This document shows, piece by piece, positions 51,760 to 60,698 of a DNA stretch of 64,000 bases (its first letter is position 1; each line of letters begins with the position of its first letter). A program made the position numbers and the translations under genes. The notes under the pieces are model-generated. The model did no database searches and was not told the DNA's origin. It saw nothing but the letters and a program-made list of their open reading frames with translations. Source of the stretch: Sphingobacterium cellulitidis (GTDB taxonomy: Bacteria; Bacteroidota; Bacteroidia; Sphingobacteriales; Sphingobacteriaceae); NCBI GenBank assembly GCA_002245855.1, contig NOUX01000011.1, positions 62,001 through 126,000 of the forward strand. Direction: 5' to 3'.

Positions 51760-53013
51760 ATGTCTGCCAAATCACTTGTACTTTCTGAGGACTGGGTCGT
51801 TGTTATTCTTGGTCTTGGGATTATTGCTCTAGCTTTATTCGGAATTGTAGCTCCTGTTCCATCCTTTGGATGGTCTGATACCAATGAACTTTCTTCAAAA
51901 GTTTTATCCCTAGGAAACCTCGGTGCAATGGGACTTCAGTTTATTTTAGTATATGTAACAGCGATTATCGGTGCAATATTGCTCGGTAAAAATCTCAAAG
52001 CCTTACTTGTTGTATTTCCCTTGGTTTATTTTCTAACCCTATTTGCACTAGTTCTCGCAGGAAATGCAGGGGTGAAAAGCTTTAACCTGGAAGCCGTAAT
52101 ATTCAGTTTAGTAATCGGTTTGGTCATTAGTAATTTCTTCAAATTACCCGCTTGGTTCAAAGAAGCTTTAAATACTGAAATGTATGTCAAAATCGGATTA
52201 GTCCTCTTAGGAACTACCGTAATTTTTGGAGATATCTTGAAAGCAGGTTCGCTTGGATTGATACAAGCATTGGTGGTTGTTGTATCGGTTTGGTATTTCG
52301 CATTCTGGATCTGTAAGAAATTGAAAATAGATAAAGAAATGTCTTTAATGCTTTCCAGTGCGGTGTCAATATGTGGTGTTTCTGCTGCTATTGCAACCTC
52401 TGGTGCGATTGAAGGGGATAATAAAAAACTATCTTATGTAATATCCTTGGTCCTGGTTACAGCCGTCCCAATGATGATCTTCATGCCTTATCTAGCAGAA
52501 CTTATGGGTTTATCCCAAGAAGTAACTGGAGCTTGGTTGGGGGGAAGTATCGATACGAGTGGTGCTGTTGCCGCTTCGGGAACCTTAGTAGGAGAGGAAG
52601 CCCTAAAAATTAGTACCATCGTCAAGTTTTCCCAAAATGTACTTCTAGGTATTGCAGCATTCTTCATCAGTATTTATTGGACTTACTCTAAATCTGTAGA
52701 TGATCAAACTAAAAAGGATAAACCTACCTTGAAACTAATCTGGGAAAGATTCCCGAAATTTGTTGTGGGTTTTGTGTTCGTCTCATTGATGTTCTCCTTT
52801 GTAGTTCCTGCTGAAACTACGGCTCAAATCAAAGATAGCCTGAAAAGCTTACAAGGCCTGTGGTTTGCACTCGCATTTACCTCCATCGGATTAGAAACAA
52901 ATTTTAAAGACCTCTTCAAACAGGATAATAAAAAACCTTTATATGCTTTCCTGATTGCTCTAACATTTAATATTATCGTGACTTTGATCCTCGCAATTAC
53001 CTTATTTGGTTAA
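51760..53013 (+). CDS. YeiH-family putative sulfate exporter
   Basis: The 417-residue protein starts at ATG 51760. An earlier in-frame ATG at 51685 lies inside the epimerase gene and adds an implausible tail, so it is rejected. About ten membrane helices are visible, with family motifs SVSICGVSAAIATSGAI and GAWLGGSIDTSGAVAASG. The family (Cons_hypoth698) is annotated as a putative sulfate exporter, with little direct proof. It begins 7 nt after the epimerase. A LysR regulator for such a gene is often adjacent, but none is here. It ends in a strong terminator. Confidence 0.88.
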   Translation: MSAKSLVLSEDWVVVILGLGIIALALFGIVAPVPSFGWSDTNELSSKVLSLGNLGAMGLQFILVYVTAIIGAILLGKNLKALLVVFPLVYFLTLFALVLAGNAGVKSFNLEAVIFSLVIGLVISNFFKLPAWFKEALNTEMYVKIGLVLLGTTVIFGDILKAGSLGLIQALVVVVSVWYFAFWICKKLKIDKEMSLMLSSAVSICGVSAAIATSGAIEGDNKKLSYVISLVLVTAVPMMIFMPYLAELMGLSQEVTGAWLGGSIDTSGAVAASGTLVGEEALKISTIVKFSQNVLLGIAAFFISIYWTYSKSVDDQTKKDKPTLKLIWERFPKFVVGFVFVSLMFSFVVPAETTAQIKDSLKSLQGLWFALAFTSIGLETNFKDLFKQDNKKPLYAFLIALTFNIIVTLILAITLFG

Positions 53014-53060
53014 TTAATAGGTCATATCCAGAGATATCTTAACGTATTTTTTTGAACCTT

Positions 53061-53089
53061 GCCTCGAATATATCATTCGAGGCTTTTTT
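53061..53089 (+). terminator. Rho-independent terminator after the YeiH-type gene
   Basis: GCCTCGAAT and ATTCGAGGC surround the loop ATATC, followed by six T residues. Confidence 0.9.
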
Positions 53090-53169
53090 GTGTCCTCTTT
53101 ATCTAAATTATTGAAATAATTTATGCAATTTGAGAATTGAATTCATCTTATATATGAAGAGAAAATAGC

Positions 53170-53706
53170 ATGGACGAAAAACAATTGTTGCAATACTATA
53201 AACAATCAGGAAATCTGGATGCACTTGGAAAAATCTATGCTCCTTATATGTCCTTGCTTTATGGGGTATGCTATAAATATCTTCAGGATGCTGAACACAG
53301 CCAAGATGCAGTGATGCAAATTTTTGATGAACTCATCGAGAAACTGCGAATTTATGAAGTTGATAATTTCAAAAGTTGGGTATATGTCTATGCACGTAAC
53401 TTTTGTTTGATGCAACTCCGTAAAAACAAACAAGTCACCAAAGTCGATATCGAAGATAATCTCTTTGAATCTGAAAAAGTGCTCAATCTGGAAGATGAAA
53501 AAAAATGGAATGAGCAGGATTTTGAAAAACTTGAAAGCTGTATCGCCGGCTTAAATGCCGAACAGGAACAATGCATCCGAATGTTTTATTTAGAACAGAA
53601 ATGTTATAAAGATATCGCTGACATCACAGGCTATGACATCGCTAAAGTCAAAAGTTATATCCAAAATGGACGCCGAAATCTGAAAATTTGTATGGAGAAA
53701 AAGTAA
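53170..53706 (+). CDS. ECF-type RNA polymerase sigma factor
   Basis: The 178-residue protein has sigma region 2 (about 10-95: YGVCYKYLQDAEHSQDAVMQIFDELI, then SWVYVYARNFCLMQLRK) and region 4 (about 120-178: LNAEQEQCIRMFYLEQKCYKDIADITGYDIAKVKSYIQNGRRNLK). The next gene starts in its stop codon (TAATG) and encodes a single-helix membrane protein, so the two are coupled. That partner is the probable anti-sigma factor or sensor. The regulon is unknown. Confidence 0.92.
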   Translation: MDEKQLLQYYKQSGNLDALGKIYAPYMSLLYGVCYKYLQDAEHSQDAVMQIFDELIEKLRIYEVDNFKSWVYVYARNFCLMQLRKNKQVTKVDIEDNLFESEKVLNLEDEKKWNEQDFEKLESCIAGLNAEQEQCIRMFYLEQKCYKDIADITGYDIAKVKSYIQNGRRNLKICMEKK

Positions 53707-54341
53707 TGGAAAATAATTATCAATTAACGCGAATTCACAATTACGTCATGGGACTCATGAGTAAGGAGGAAATGTATCAGATGGAACGTGAAGCCTTAAA
53801 TGATCCTTTCTTACAAGATGCTATCGATGGCTACAAGCTACAAAAAGGTGTAGACTCGCAACAACTGAGTATTCTTCAACAACGCTTGGCTAAAAAAATT
53901 GCCGCGAAAGCCGAAGATAAAAAACGAAGATTCTACAGCTGGCATAGGTTGACCATCGCTTTGGTAGCCGCTGTATTGTTCCTAGTAGCTTGTTCGTTAA
54001 TCTTCTTCAAATACATGACTAACCATAAAACTGAAAGAAATAATGAGGTTATTTTGATGGAACAGCATATGCATGTGCAATCCTCAAAATTGGAACAAAC
54101 GGATGCGGAACCTTTAGTGGGTTGGGAACAATTTAATGAAGAACTAAATTCTGAACTAAGAGATATTGATGGAAAAGGAACTGTTCAGGTAATTTTTAAG
54201 GTGTCGGATGGGAAACCTCAAAATATTCAATTCTTAGAATCCAGCAATACAGAGTTAAATGCGATTATCTCTACTTTTATTGAGCAAAAAATAAGTTGGA
54301 AAGGTGAAAAGGGGGGAGTCTCAATTGTCGTAGAGTATTAA
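53706..54341 (+). CDS. membrane partner of the sigma factor with a TonB-C-like end
   Basis: The 211-residue protein starts at ATG 53706, overlapping the sigma factor stop codon by 1 base; an earlier ATG at 53688 is less likely. A cytoplasmic helical part (about 1-80, LTRIHNYVMGLMSKEEMYQME) precedes one membrane helix (82-102). The periplasmic end contains KGTVQVIFKVSDGKPQNIQFLES and a final KGGVSIVVEY, like the TonB C-terminal fold. The N-terminal domain resembles anti-sigma regulators of Bacteroidota. It may sense a periplasmic or TonB-type interaction; this is inferred. Confidence 0.72.
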   Translation: MENNYQLTRIHNYVMGLMSKEEMYQMEREALNDPFLQDAIDGYKLQKGVDSQQLSILQQRLAKKIAAKAEDKKRRFYSWHRLTIALVAAVLFLVACSLIFFKYMTNHKTERNNEVILMEQHMHVQSSKLEQTDAEPLVGWEQFNEELNSELRDIDGKGTVQVIFKVSDGKPQNIQFLESSNTELNAIISTFIEQKISWKGEKGGVSIVVEY

Positions 54342-54360
54342 GTATAATTGGGTAGAAGTA

Positions 54361-54390
54361 AAAAGGTCTGAGAGATTTCTCAGACCTTTT
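54361..54390. terminator. bidirectional terminator
   Basis: AAAAGGTCTGAGA and TCTCAGACCTTTT form a perfect 13-bp stem around GATT, between the sigma partner gene and the convergent nitroreductase gene. Confidence 0.9.
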
Positions 54391-54393
54391 GTT

Positions 54394-54960
54394 TTATTCT
54401 TCCCAACGGATTTTATCCTCGATTGGACTCCTAACAGGTTCTCTAGGTTCTGAATCATGATGACCCATATAGAAAAATCCTATACAACGTTGATTCTCTT
54501 TTAGGTTTAGGAATGGACCAATATGATTGATTAATCCCGGTGTAGCCCAATACCCACCAATACCAAGTGAGGCACTCGCTAACCACATGTTTTCAACAGC
54601 ACATGCTGTCGCTGCTAATTCTTCCCATTCAGGTAGATCACCAGAATAGTCCACAATAATAGCTAAAGCAGCCTTAGATTGGGTTGCCTTTTTCGCCATG
54701 TTCTGCTCTGTAACCTCAGTGTATTTCTCCGCTGGAGTAACTGACTTATAAATCCTTGCTAACTCATCACCTAAGCGAATTAATCCCTCATTGCGGAAAA
54801 TAACAAAACGCCAAGGTTGTGTGCGTTTATGTGTTGGAGCAGCATTTGCCGCCTCCAAAATAGTCATAATGTCTTCGCGACTAACTTCCTGATCCGTGTA
54901 ATTCGCCTGGAATACCGCTCTTCTGTATTGAATGTTCTTTAAAACTTCGTTCTCTTGCAT
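54394..54960 (-). CDS. nitroreductase-family FMN oxidoreductase
   Basis: The 188-residue protein has the NfsB-like layout: NIQYRRAVFQANYTDQEVSRED, AANAAPTHKRTQPWRFVIF (FMN contacts), ATACAVENMWLASASLGIGGYW and FFYMGHHDSEP. It reduces flavin-accessible substrates such as nitroaromatics or quinones, or performs dehydrogenations; the physiological substrate is unknown. It lies 28 nt downstream of pepT on the same strand, so the two are likely co-transcribed. Confidence 0.9.
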   Translation of the reverse strand: MQENEVLKNIQYRRAVFQANYTDQEVSREDIMTILEAANAAPTHKRTQPWRFVIFRNEGLIRLGDELARIYKSVTPAEKYTEVTEQNMAKKATQSKAALAIIVDYSGDLPEWEELAATACAVENMWLASASLGIGGYWATPGLINHIGPFLNLKENQRCIGFFYMGHHDSEPREPVRSPIEDKIRWEE

Positions 54961-54988
54961 ATGGTCTAAATTTCTTGTTAATGTACTT

Positions 54989-56242
54989 TTATGATAGTTC
55001 CTCCCAAAGGGCTGAAATGTGTAAAATGGTCAATACTGCCTTTTGCATATCCTGAATAGAAACCCATTCTTGCTTGCCATGGAAGGCATGGCCGCCGGCA
55101 AAGATGTTTGGACATGGTAATCCCATAAAGGATAATCTCGACCCGTCGGTTCCGCCACGGATACTGCGCTTCTCAACCTTCATCCCTGCTCGCTCAATAC
55201 CCATCATCGCGATCTCAACTACTTTTGAATGTTGATCCAATATCTCTTTCATATTACGGTATTGTTCGCTGACCTCAAATGTGTAGCTTGCACCCTCATA
55301 CTTCGAAAGGACAGTCTTTACAATCGATTCTAATTCCGCTTCATGCTCTGCCAATTTCTTCGTGTCATGATCGCGGATTATAAAATTCAAGGTCGCTGCC
55401 TCTACTGTACCCTCAATATTCGTCGGGTGAACAAAACCTTCCTTAGCATAGGTAGTTTCTGGGGATAAGCGATCTTTAGGTAAATGCTCGATAATATCAG
55501 AAGCTACTTTGATGGCATTGATCATTTTTCCCTTTGCATAACCTGGGTGAATAGAGATTCCATCAATTTTAATCTTTACGCCATCCGCAGAAAAGGTCTC
55601 ATCCTCAATCGTGCCTGCACGTTCCCCATCCATTGTATAAGCATAGGTGGCTCCTAATTTCTGTAAATCAACATGGTCTACTCCGCGGCCAATCTCTTCA
55701 TCCGGAGTAAATAAAATCTTAATGTCGCCATGCTTAATCTCTGGATTACTCATCAAAATACGAGCAGCATCCATGATTTCAGCAACTCCTGCTTTATCAT
55801 CCGCACCTAACAAGGTCTTCCCACTAGCCGTTACGATGTCATTTCCGATCTGTTCTTTAAGATCCGGATGCTCAGACATGCGAATTACGATCTTGGAATC
55901 GTCTGGAAGAATCAAATCCTGACCTTGGTAATTCTGATGAACAATAGGCTTAACATTCGTTCCAGATGAATCTGGCGAAGTATCCACATGGGAACAGAAA
56001 CAAATAACAGGAACTTGTTTATCTGTATTGGAAGGTATTGTGGCATAAACATAGCCTAGATCATCCAAATGTGCATCCGCAATACCAATAGACTTCAACT
56101 CTTCGACCAAAATTCTACTTAGATCCTTTTGGTTCTCTGTGGATGGTACGGTGCTAGATTGTACATCAGATTGGGTATCAACCTGAACATATTTGATAAA
56201 ATTCTCAGCTACCTGAAAATCTTGTATTTGATTAATTTCCAT
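54989..56242 (-). CDS. pepT: peptidase T (tripeptide aminopeptidase)
   Basis: The 417-residue protein is an M20-family metallopeptidase that removes N-terminal residues from tripeptides in the cytoplasm. The zinc site is visible as His85-x-Asp87 in CSHVDTS, then GADDKAGVAEIMD (bridging Asp), FTPDEEIGRG (catalytic Glu) and AYTMDGERAGT. The C-terminal His is in FAGGHAFHGKQEWVS. Length fits E. coli PepT. Its -7 element ends 4 nt before the ATG, predicting a leaderless or near-leaderless mRNA. The nitroreductase gene follows. Confidence 0.96.
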   Translation of the reverse strand: MEINQIQDFQVAENFIKYVQVDTQSDVQSSTVPSTENQKDLSRILVEELKSIGIADAHLDDLGYVYATIPSNTDKQVPVICFCSHVDTSPDSSGTNVKPIVHQNYQGQDLILPDDSKIVIRMSEHPDLKEQIGNDIVTASGKTLLGADDKAGVAEIMDAARILMSNPEIKHGDIKILFTPDEEIGRGVDHVDLQKLGATYAYTMDGERAGTIEDETFSADGVKIKIDGISIHPGYAKGKMINAIKVASDIIEHLPKDRLSPETTYAKEGFVHPTNIEGTVEAATLNFIIRDHDTKKLAEHEAELESIVKTVLSKYEGASYTFEVSEQYRNMKEILDQHSKVVEIAMMGIERAGMKVEKRSIRGGTDGSRLSFMGLPCPNIFAGGHAFHGKQEWVSIQDMQKAVLTILHISALWEELS

Positions 56243-56246
56243 CCGA

Positions 56247-56254
56247 CAAAACTA
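56247..56254 (-). promoter_or_regulatory. -7 element (TAGTTTTG) of pepT
   Basis: TAGTTTTG on the minus strand fits TAnnTTTG and lies 4 nt from the start codon. Confidence 0.5.
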
Positions 56255-56276
56255 CAAATTAATTACTCGCTTCCCC

Positions 56277-56310
56277 TAAAAAAGACAGCCATTTATTCGT
56301 AATAAATGGC
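56277..56310 (-). terminator. Rho-independent terminator after the DUF4197 gene
   Basis: GCCATTTATT and AATAAATGGC (56288-56310) form a 10-bp stem. The minus strand continues into TCTTTTTT. Confidence 0.85.
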
Positions 56311-56369
56311 CGTTATATTCTAATTGAAAATTTTTACCGTATCGCACTCATCCCTCATCTCATTGTTAT

Positions 56370-57157
56370 TTACTGTTTGTCAACCCAGCCAAATACCTTG
56401 TCCAAGATGCCTGAATTACGAGCACCACCAATATTTTTACGAATTTTAAGCTCTTGATCCGCAACCTTTACAAATAACCCGTCAATAGCCTTTTGAGTAA
56501 CATAAGCCGTTAGGTCAGTTTCAATTTTATTCCCTAATGGTAAGTTGTTATAGGCTGTGGTTAATTGATTCCAATATGTTGAAACATTGTTTTTCCCCAT
56601 CGCAGTTTGAATAATTGGACTAAATTTAGTCGTCAGTTCTGCCGAAGTAGATCTCTTGAAAAAATTGGTTGCCGCATCCTGCTGACCACTCAATAAAATA
56701 TTGAAAGCATCATTAACCGTCATTCTGGATAATGAATTGATAAATACTGATGAAGCTTCTTTAACAGCAGATTCTGCAGCATGGTTCATGCTGGCAATAA
56801 ATTGATCACATAATTTATTCATTCCTACCGCTCGTAATGCTGATTCCACCTTCTTCGCTTCTTCAGGCATCAAAATCTTGACCGCTGCATCCCCTAAAAA
56901 ACCATTCTTTACCGAAAGCGTTTTGATACTTTCTTGAAGTCCATTATTCAAGGCTTGTTTAATCCCTGTATTGGCTTCTGCTTGGGTAATGGTTCCAGAG
57001 CTAGACTGACCAGTTCCTGAACCACCAGTATTGCTCCCCGTTGTCCCTGTCCCTTGCGGCGGAAGGGTGATTCCGGCTTGATTTAAGGTTCACAACTGCT
57101 GAAAAATAAGCTGGAACCAATTAAACCAACTAGGGCTATGCTTTTGATTTGTTTCAT
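56370..57157 (-). pseudogene. DUF4197 lipoprotein gene with single-base frameshift
   Basis: The minus strand from ATG 57157 encodes a lipoprotein signal, MKQIKSIALVGLIGSSLFF followed by SSCEP, then a stop at 57083-57085. One frame over, LNQAGITLPPQ and a Gly/Ser/Thr-rich linker lead without interruption into the 193-residue DUF4197 domain (56370-56951, including KNGFLGDAAVKILMPEEAKKVE). One missing base in about 57086-57092, for example GAACC for GAAACC, explains it and would restore CETLNQAGITLPPQ. The domain itself is intact. This may be a sequencing error, a recent mutation or programmed slippage. A -7 element 4 nt before the ATG supports 57157 as the original start. Confidence 0.85.
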
Positions 57158-57161
57158 AAAT

Positions 57162-57169
57162 CAAAATTA
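57162..57169 (-). promoter_or_regulatory. -7 element (TAATTTTG) of the DUF4197 gene
   Basis: TAATTTTG on the minus strand, 4 nt before ATG 57157, fits TAnnTTTG. Confidence 0.5.
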
Positions 57170-57342
57170 AGAATTTCATTTAAGTAATTGTTCAAACGAC
57201 CATAACTGATTTAATGTTAATTTAATGTGAAATAATTTATTTCTACATTAAATACCTATGCTTATTTTGTAAATTTAACCACAGTTAGAGATCAAACTCT
57301 AATTATGACTAATTATTATTTTCTGTTTAACATTTATAGCTC

Positions 57343-58158
57343 ATGAAAAAGTTGTTTTATCTGTTGATTGCATTTCAATTCGTGCTAACCTCTTGTGAAA
57401 ATAAAGACCTATTACCAGTTGCACCCGGTGAATTTAAATCCGAAATAAAGGTTAAGGATAAAGAATTGGTTGATGGAATGAAAATTCCAACAAATTATCC
57501 TATTTATGGCCAGGCCAAAACATTGGATTATTATTTCTTTGAATGGGATTTTGGAAATGGAAAGAAATTCCGAGATGAGAATTTTTCCTATGCTTATGAT
57601 AAACCCGGAAAATATACCATCAAACTCCGTTATAAAGGTGCCGACCAAAAAGAACATCTTCAAAGCTGGAACGTAGAGGTATTTGATTCTTATATATTTA
57701 AAGCCGAAATCGAAACCTTGTATCCGGTGTATTTTGTTCCTTCCTTAAAACAAGGTGATGAAAGAGAAATCGAAGGTTTCTTCTTAAGAATATATGAATT
57801 TGTACCTCCGATAAATAAGTTTGATGAAAAGTCAATGACATACAATGGAAAACTTTTGTATGAAAGTAAACCGGTCCTTAGAGGAACGAATCCAAATGTT
57901 GACTTTACTAAGAGTACACTGGACTTTTCAGACACCAAAGTGCCAACACCGGCAAACTTCTTTAAAGATCCTTATGCAAAAGATAATGTCTATGCCATAT
58001 ATGCAATTTATAAAGGAAAAAATTATTTGATTTCTTCCAATTTATTAACTCAGCAATATTCCGCCAATGTTTTAAAAGTTACTGATAAAGTGGATCGTTT
58101 GGAGTTCTCTTCTACTTCTAGCTTGGTAAACTATTTCTTCTTTAATACTCCACAATAA
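57343..58158 (+). CDS. lipoprotein with PKD-like domain
   Basis: The 271-residue protein has a lipoprotein signal ending FVLTSC (about 1-18). A PKD-like fold is indicated by YYFFEWDFGNGKKF and FSYAYDKPGKYTIKLRYKG (about 65-105). The remainder, about 115-271, matches no family I know and is rich in aromatic residues. It is probably on the outer membrane or cell surface, where PKD domains mediate protein or polysaccharide contacts. Its neighbour on the left is the DUF4197 lipoprotein gene (divergent). It is monocistronic with its own terminator. Confidence 0.72.
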   Translation: MKKLFYLLIAFQFVLTSCENKDLLPVAPGEFKSEIKVKDKELVDGMKIPTNYPIYGQAKTLDYYFFEWDFGNGKKFRDENFSYAYDKPGKYTIKLRYKGADQKEHLQSWNVEVFDSYIFKAEIETLYPVYFVPSLKQGDEREIEGFFLRIYEFVPPINKFDEKSMTYNGKLLYESKPVLRGTNPNVDFTKSTLDFSDTKVPTPANFFKDPYAKDNVYAIYAIYKGKNYLISSNLLTQQYSANVLKVTDKVDRLEFSSTSSLVNYFFFNTPQ

Positions 58159-58173
58159 GGATCAATCAAAATA

Positions 58174-58213
58174 TAAAAAAATGCCCCTTCATTTTTGAAG
58201 GGGCATTTTTTTT
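58174..58213. terminator. bidirectional terminator
   Basis: ATGCCCCTTCA and TGAAGGGGCAT (58181-58206) form an 11-bp stem with A- and T-runs on the two sides. Confidence 0.92.
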
Positions 58214-58232
58214 AACCTTGTGTATGATATCG

Positions 58233-59069
58233 TTATTTCCAGCTCAATTCTGCTAATACCGGAAAATGATCTGACGGGAATTTACCCATGTAGGTGTCCG
58301 TTAAAATACCATATTTTCTAACCTTAAAGGGTTTGGTGATAAAGATATGATCAATCCTTGCCTTTTCTACTAAGGATTTGCCCCAGCCATTGAAAGATGA
58401 ATTTGGCTCATATTTAATCTTTGCCAAATCATAAACATCCTGCACAACACCGCTCTTTGCTAAAGTAAAGTAGGCTTCATTGGTCTCATCAATGTTAAAA
58501 TCTCCTGTTAAAATCAGTGGAAGATCCTTTGCAAATTCCTTGGCCTTGGCCAAAATCAACTTAGCACTCTCACGACGGGCCTCAACTCCAATATGGTCAA
58601 AATGTGTATTCATAAAGATAAATTTCTTTCCATTGGATTTATCCTTGAAAATACCCCAGGTACAAATTCTCGGTAAGGCTGCATCCCAGCCTTTATTAGG
58701 TTTCTCAGTATCCGTAGGGGATAACCAAAATGTACCATTTTTGCTCACCTCAAATCGCTTAGTGTCATAAAAAATAGCTGAATGCTCACCCTTATCCGCG
58801 CCATCATCCCGACCCACTCCAATATATTTGAAATCAACCAGCTTCGAAGACATGTCGTTCAACTGCTCCTTAAAGGCCTCCTGAACACCAAAAATCTCAA
58901 ACTCATGGTATTTGATTAAATCCGTTAAATGAGTATAACGATCTGCCCATAGATTACCAACATCACTATTGGTTTTCATACGGATATTAAAGGTCGCTAC
59001 ATTCATCTTTTGTGCATAGCTAAATACCATGCATAATAATAAACTTAAACTGACTAGTAGTTTCTTCAT
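58233..59069 (-). CDS. exported endonuclease/exonuclease/phosphatase-family hydrolase
   Basis: The 278-residue protein has a signal peptide (about 1-19, FSYAQ). The EEP-fold motifs occur in order: MNVATFNIRM, FGVQEAF (metal-binding Glu), FMNTHFDHIGVEARRESA, LTGDFNIDETNEA, RIDHIFI and SDHFPVLAEL (catalytic His). It is therefore a metal-dependent phosphodiesterase or phosphatase in the periplasm or outside. It is the last gene of a three-gene operon, 1 nt after the GDPD gene. The neighbours suggest phosphodiester or phospholipid head-group breakdown rather than DNA. Confidence 0.9.
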   Translation of the reverse strand: MKKLLVSLSLLLCMVFSYAQKMNVATFNIRMKTNSDVGNLWADRYTHLTDLIKYHEFEIFGVQEAFKEQLNDMSSKLVDFKYIGVGRDDGADKGEHSAIFYDTKRFEVSKNGTFWLSPTDTEKPNKGWDAALPRICTWGIFKDKSNGKKFIFMNTHFDHIGVEARRESAKLILAKAKEFAKDLPLILTGDFNIDETNEAYFTLAKSGVVQDVYDLAKIKYEPNSSFNGWGKSLVEKARIDHIFITKPFKVRKYGILTDTYMGKFPSDHFPVLAELSWK

Positions 59070-59070
59070 A

Positions 59071-59832
59071 TTATTTTTTCAATACTGTTTTTAATAATTC
59101 TGGCTCATCGGTGGTGATAAAGTCAATCTTTTGATCAATCAAGAATTTCATGTCTTCTTCCTTATTCACAGTCCAAGCATTCGTTTTTAACTTTAAAGCC
59201 TTAAATTCTTGGATTAACGATGGATTCTTTTGGAAGATACTAAAGTGATAATCAACTCCTGATAATTTCGCAGCCTTTACCTCTGCAGGAGATTTGTCGC
59301 CATTCAAATAGTGAACTTTGACCTTCTTGTCCAATTCCCTGAATTTTAAACAGGCATCCCAATCAAAGGCTATAAACTCAACCAATTTCTCTGCTTTTAG
59401 TTTTTTGACCATGGCTAAGGAAAGCTCCACAGTTTTCAAAGTTCTCTCTTTTCCTAATTTACTAGTCTTAAGTTCATAAATTAACTTGGTGCCTTTTTGT
59501 TTTAGGCCTGCTTTCAAATATTCCTCAACCGTAGGAATTGACTCACCATTATCGTGTTTCTTCGCCAGTAACTCCTGATACGTTAATTCCTCAATTTCTA
59601 ATCCATGAAAATCATGATCGTGATTTACTACTAATATATCATCTTTCGTGAGATGAACATCAAACTCACTCCCCCAAACTCCTTGTGAAATTGCTGAATC
59701 TAAAGATGCAATCGAGTTTTGTGGAACTTTGCTGTTCTTCCATGCACCACGATGCGCAATAATGGAAGTTTGAGCAAATAATCCTGCATGAATCATCATT
59801 GTAAATACTATTAATAATACCTGTTTTTTCAT
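59071..59832 (-). CDS. exported glycerophosphodiester phosphodiesterase
   Basis: The 253-residue protein has a signal peptide (about 1-20, GLFAQ). GDPD motifs are SIIAHRGAW (metal/His site), NSIASLDSAI, GSEFDVHLTKDDILVVNHD and a C-terminal VDYHFSIF/NAWTVNKEEDMKFLI/FITTDEPELL. It splits glycerophosphodiesters into an alcohol and glycerol-3-phosphate. The middle gene of the operon, it starts 15 nt after the NAGPA-domain gene and ends 1 nt before the EEP gene. Export suggests external phospholipid-derived substrates. Confidence 0.92.
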   Translation of the reverse strand: MKKQVLLIVFTMMIHAGLFAQTSIIAHRGAWKNSKVPQNSIASLDSAISQGVWGSEFDVHLTKDDILVVNHDHDFHGLEIEELTYQELLAKKHDNGESIPTVEEYLKAGLKQKGTKLIYELKTSKLGKERTLKTVELSLAMVKKLKAEKLVEFIAFDWDACLKFRELDKKVKVHYLNGDKSPAEVKAAKLSGVDYHFSIFQKNPSLIQEFKALKLKTNAWTVNKEEDMKFLIDQKIDFITTDEPELLKTVLKK

Positions 59833-59847
59833 TTTATTTGATTCTTA

Positions 59848-60693
59848 TTATTTTAAATATATAATATTTGCAACAGATCGTTGACCTTCATGGTCAAATT
59901 TCTTGTTGTCTGATGGATAGTTTATGATTGAATTGGAACTACCATCTTTTACATAAAGGGTGCTACTGCCCCCTCCATCTAGGTTCATCGCATCTTTCGC
60001 ACCAATCCATTTTAATACCTGGCTCAATTCCTTCAAATTCATCCCGTTGGCTTGATTACTTCTTCCATCGATCACCATGAAAATCAATTTATGCTTGCTG
60101 CTGATGGCAACTGCGGTACGTGGATGACGGTTATCATTGAAAGCGTTTTTTGACAACTCATAATAGGAGTGGTCTTTCAGCAACAAGGGGCCTGCAACCA
60201 AAATGGAATGCGCATTGGAATTTTCTACATGTTCAGGCGTATTTTCTAAAATACTTACCTTCTTTTTTGAAATACTAAATGCTGCATTTGCTCGGGAATT
60301 AGGTTTTTCTTTTGCTCTGCTCATGACCTGCTGGTCAACCTTAAGGTAATCTACTGATCCTCCATTTTTCATATCAAAAAAGGAAGCATTGATCGCAACT
60401 AAGGCTTGGTATTGTTCTGCAAAATCCGAGGTCGTTAATAATTTATTGGCCTCTGCAGCAATATGAATGTCTTTGCGGTATTTTTTCAAATCAATTTCTA
60501 CCCAATTGATTTCTTGAACAGAATTAAATAGATTTTCGAAATGACCCTGATGCGTGGTTACTCCCTTTTTAACCTCTCTTGAGTTCCACTTGGCTTGTAC
60601 AATTTGAAGTGAATCCTGGTCTTGTGAAAAGACTAAGTTTGGTAGGAAGAATAGGCAGAATAAACTAATTGGAATTAGTCGGTTGTTTTTCAT
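59848..60693 (-). CDS. exported phosphodiester glycosidase-family (NAGPA/DUF2233) protein
   Basis: The 281-residue protein starts at ATG 60693, giving a clean signal peptide (MKNNRLIPISLFCLFFLPN, cleaved after VFSQ). ATGs at 60702 and 60717 would lie in the inverted repeat and add a charged tail. The NAGPA domain carries HPRTAVAISSKHKLIFMVID and the signature MNLDGGGSSTLY. Relatives cleave GlcNAc-1-phosphodiester bonds or similar sugar phosphodiesters. It opens the operon with the GDPD and EEP genes. Confidence 0.85.
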   Translation of the reverse strand: MKNNRLIPISLFCLFFLPNLVFSQDQDSLQIVQAKWNSREVKKGVTTHQGHFENLFNSVQEINWVEIDLKKYRKDIHIAAEANKLLTTSDFAEQYQALVAINASFFDMKNGGSVDYLKVDQQVMSRAKEKPNSRANAAFSISKKKVSILENTPEHVENSNAHSILVAGPLLLKDHSYYELSKNAFNDNRHPRTAVAISSKHKLIFMVIDGRSNQANGMNLKELSQVLKWIGAKDAMNLDGGGSSTLYVKDGSSNSIINYPSDNKKFDHEGQRSVANIIYLK

Positions 60694-60698
60694 TGAGA

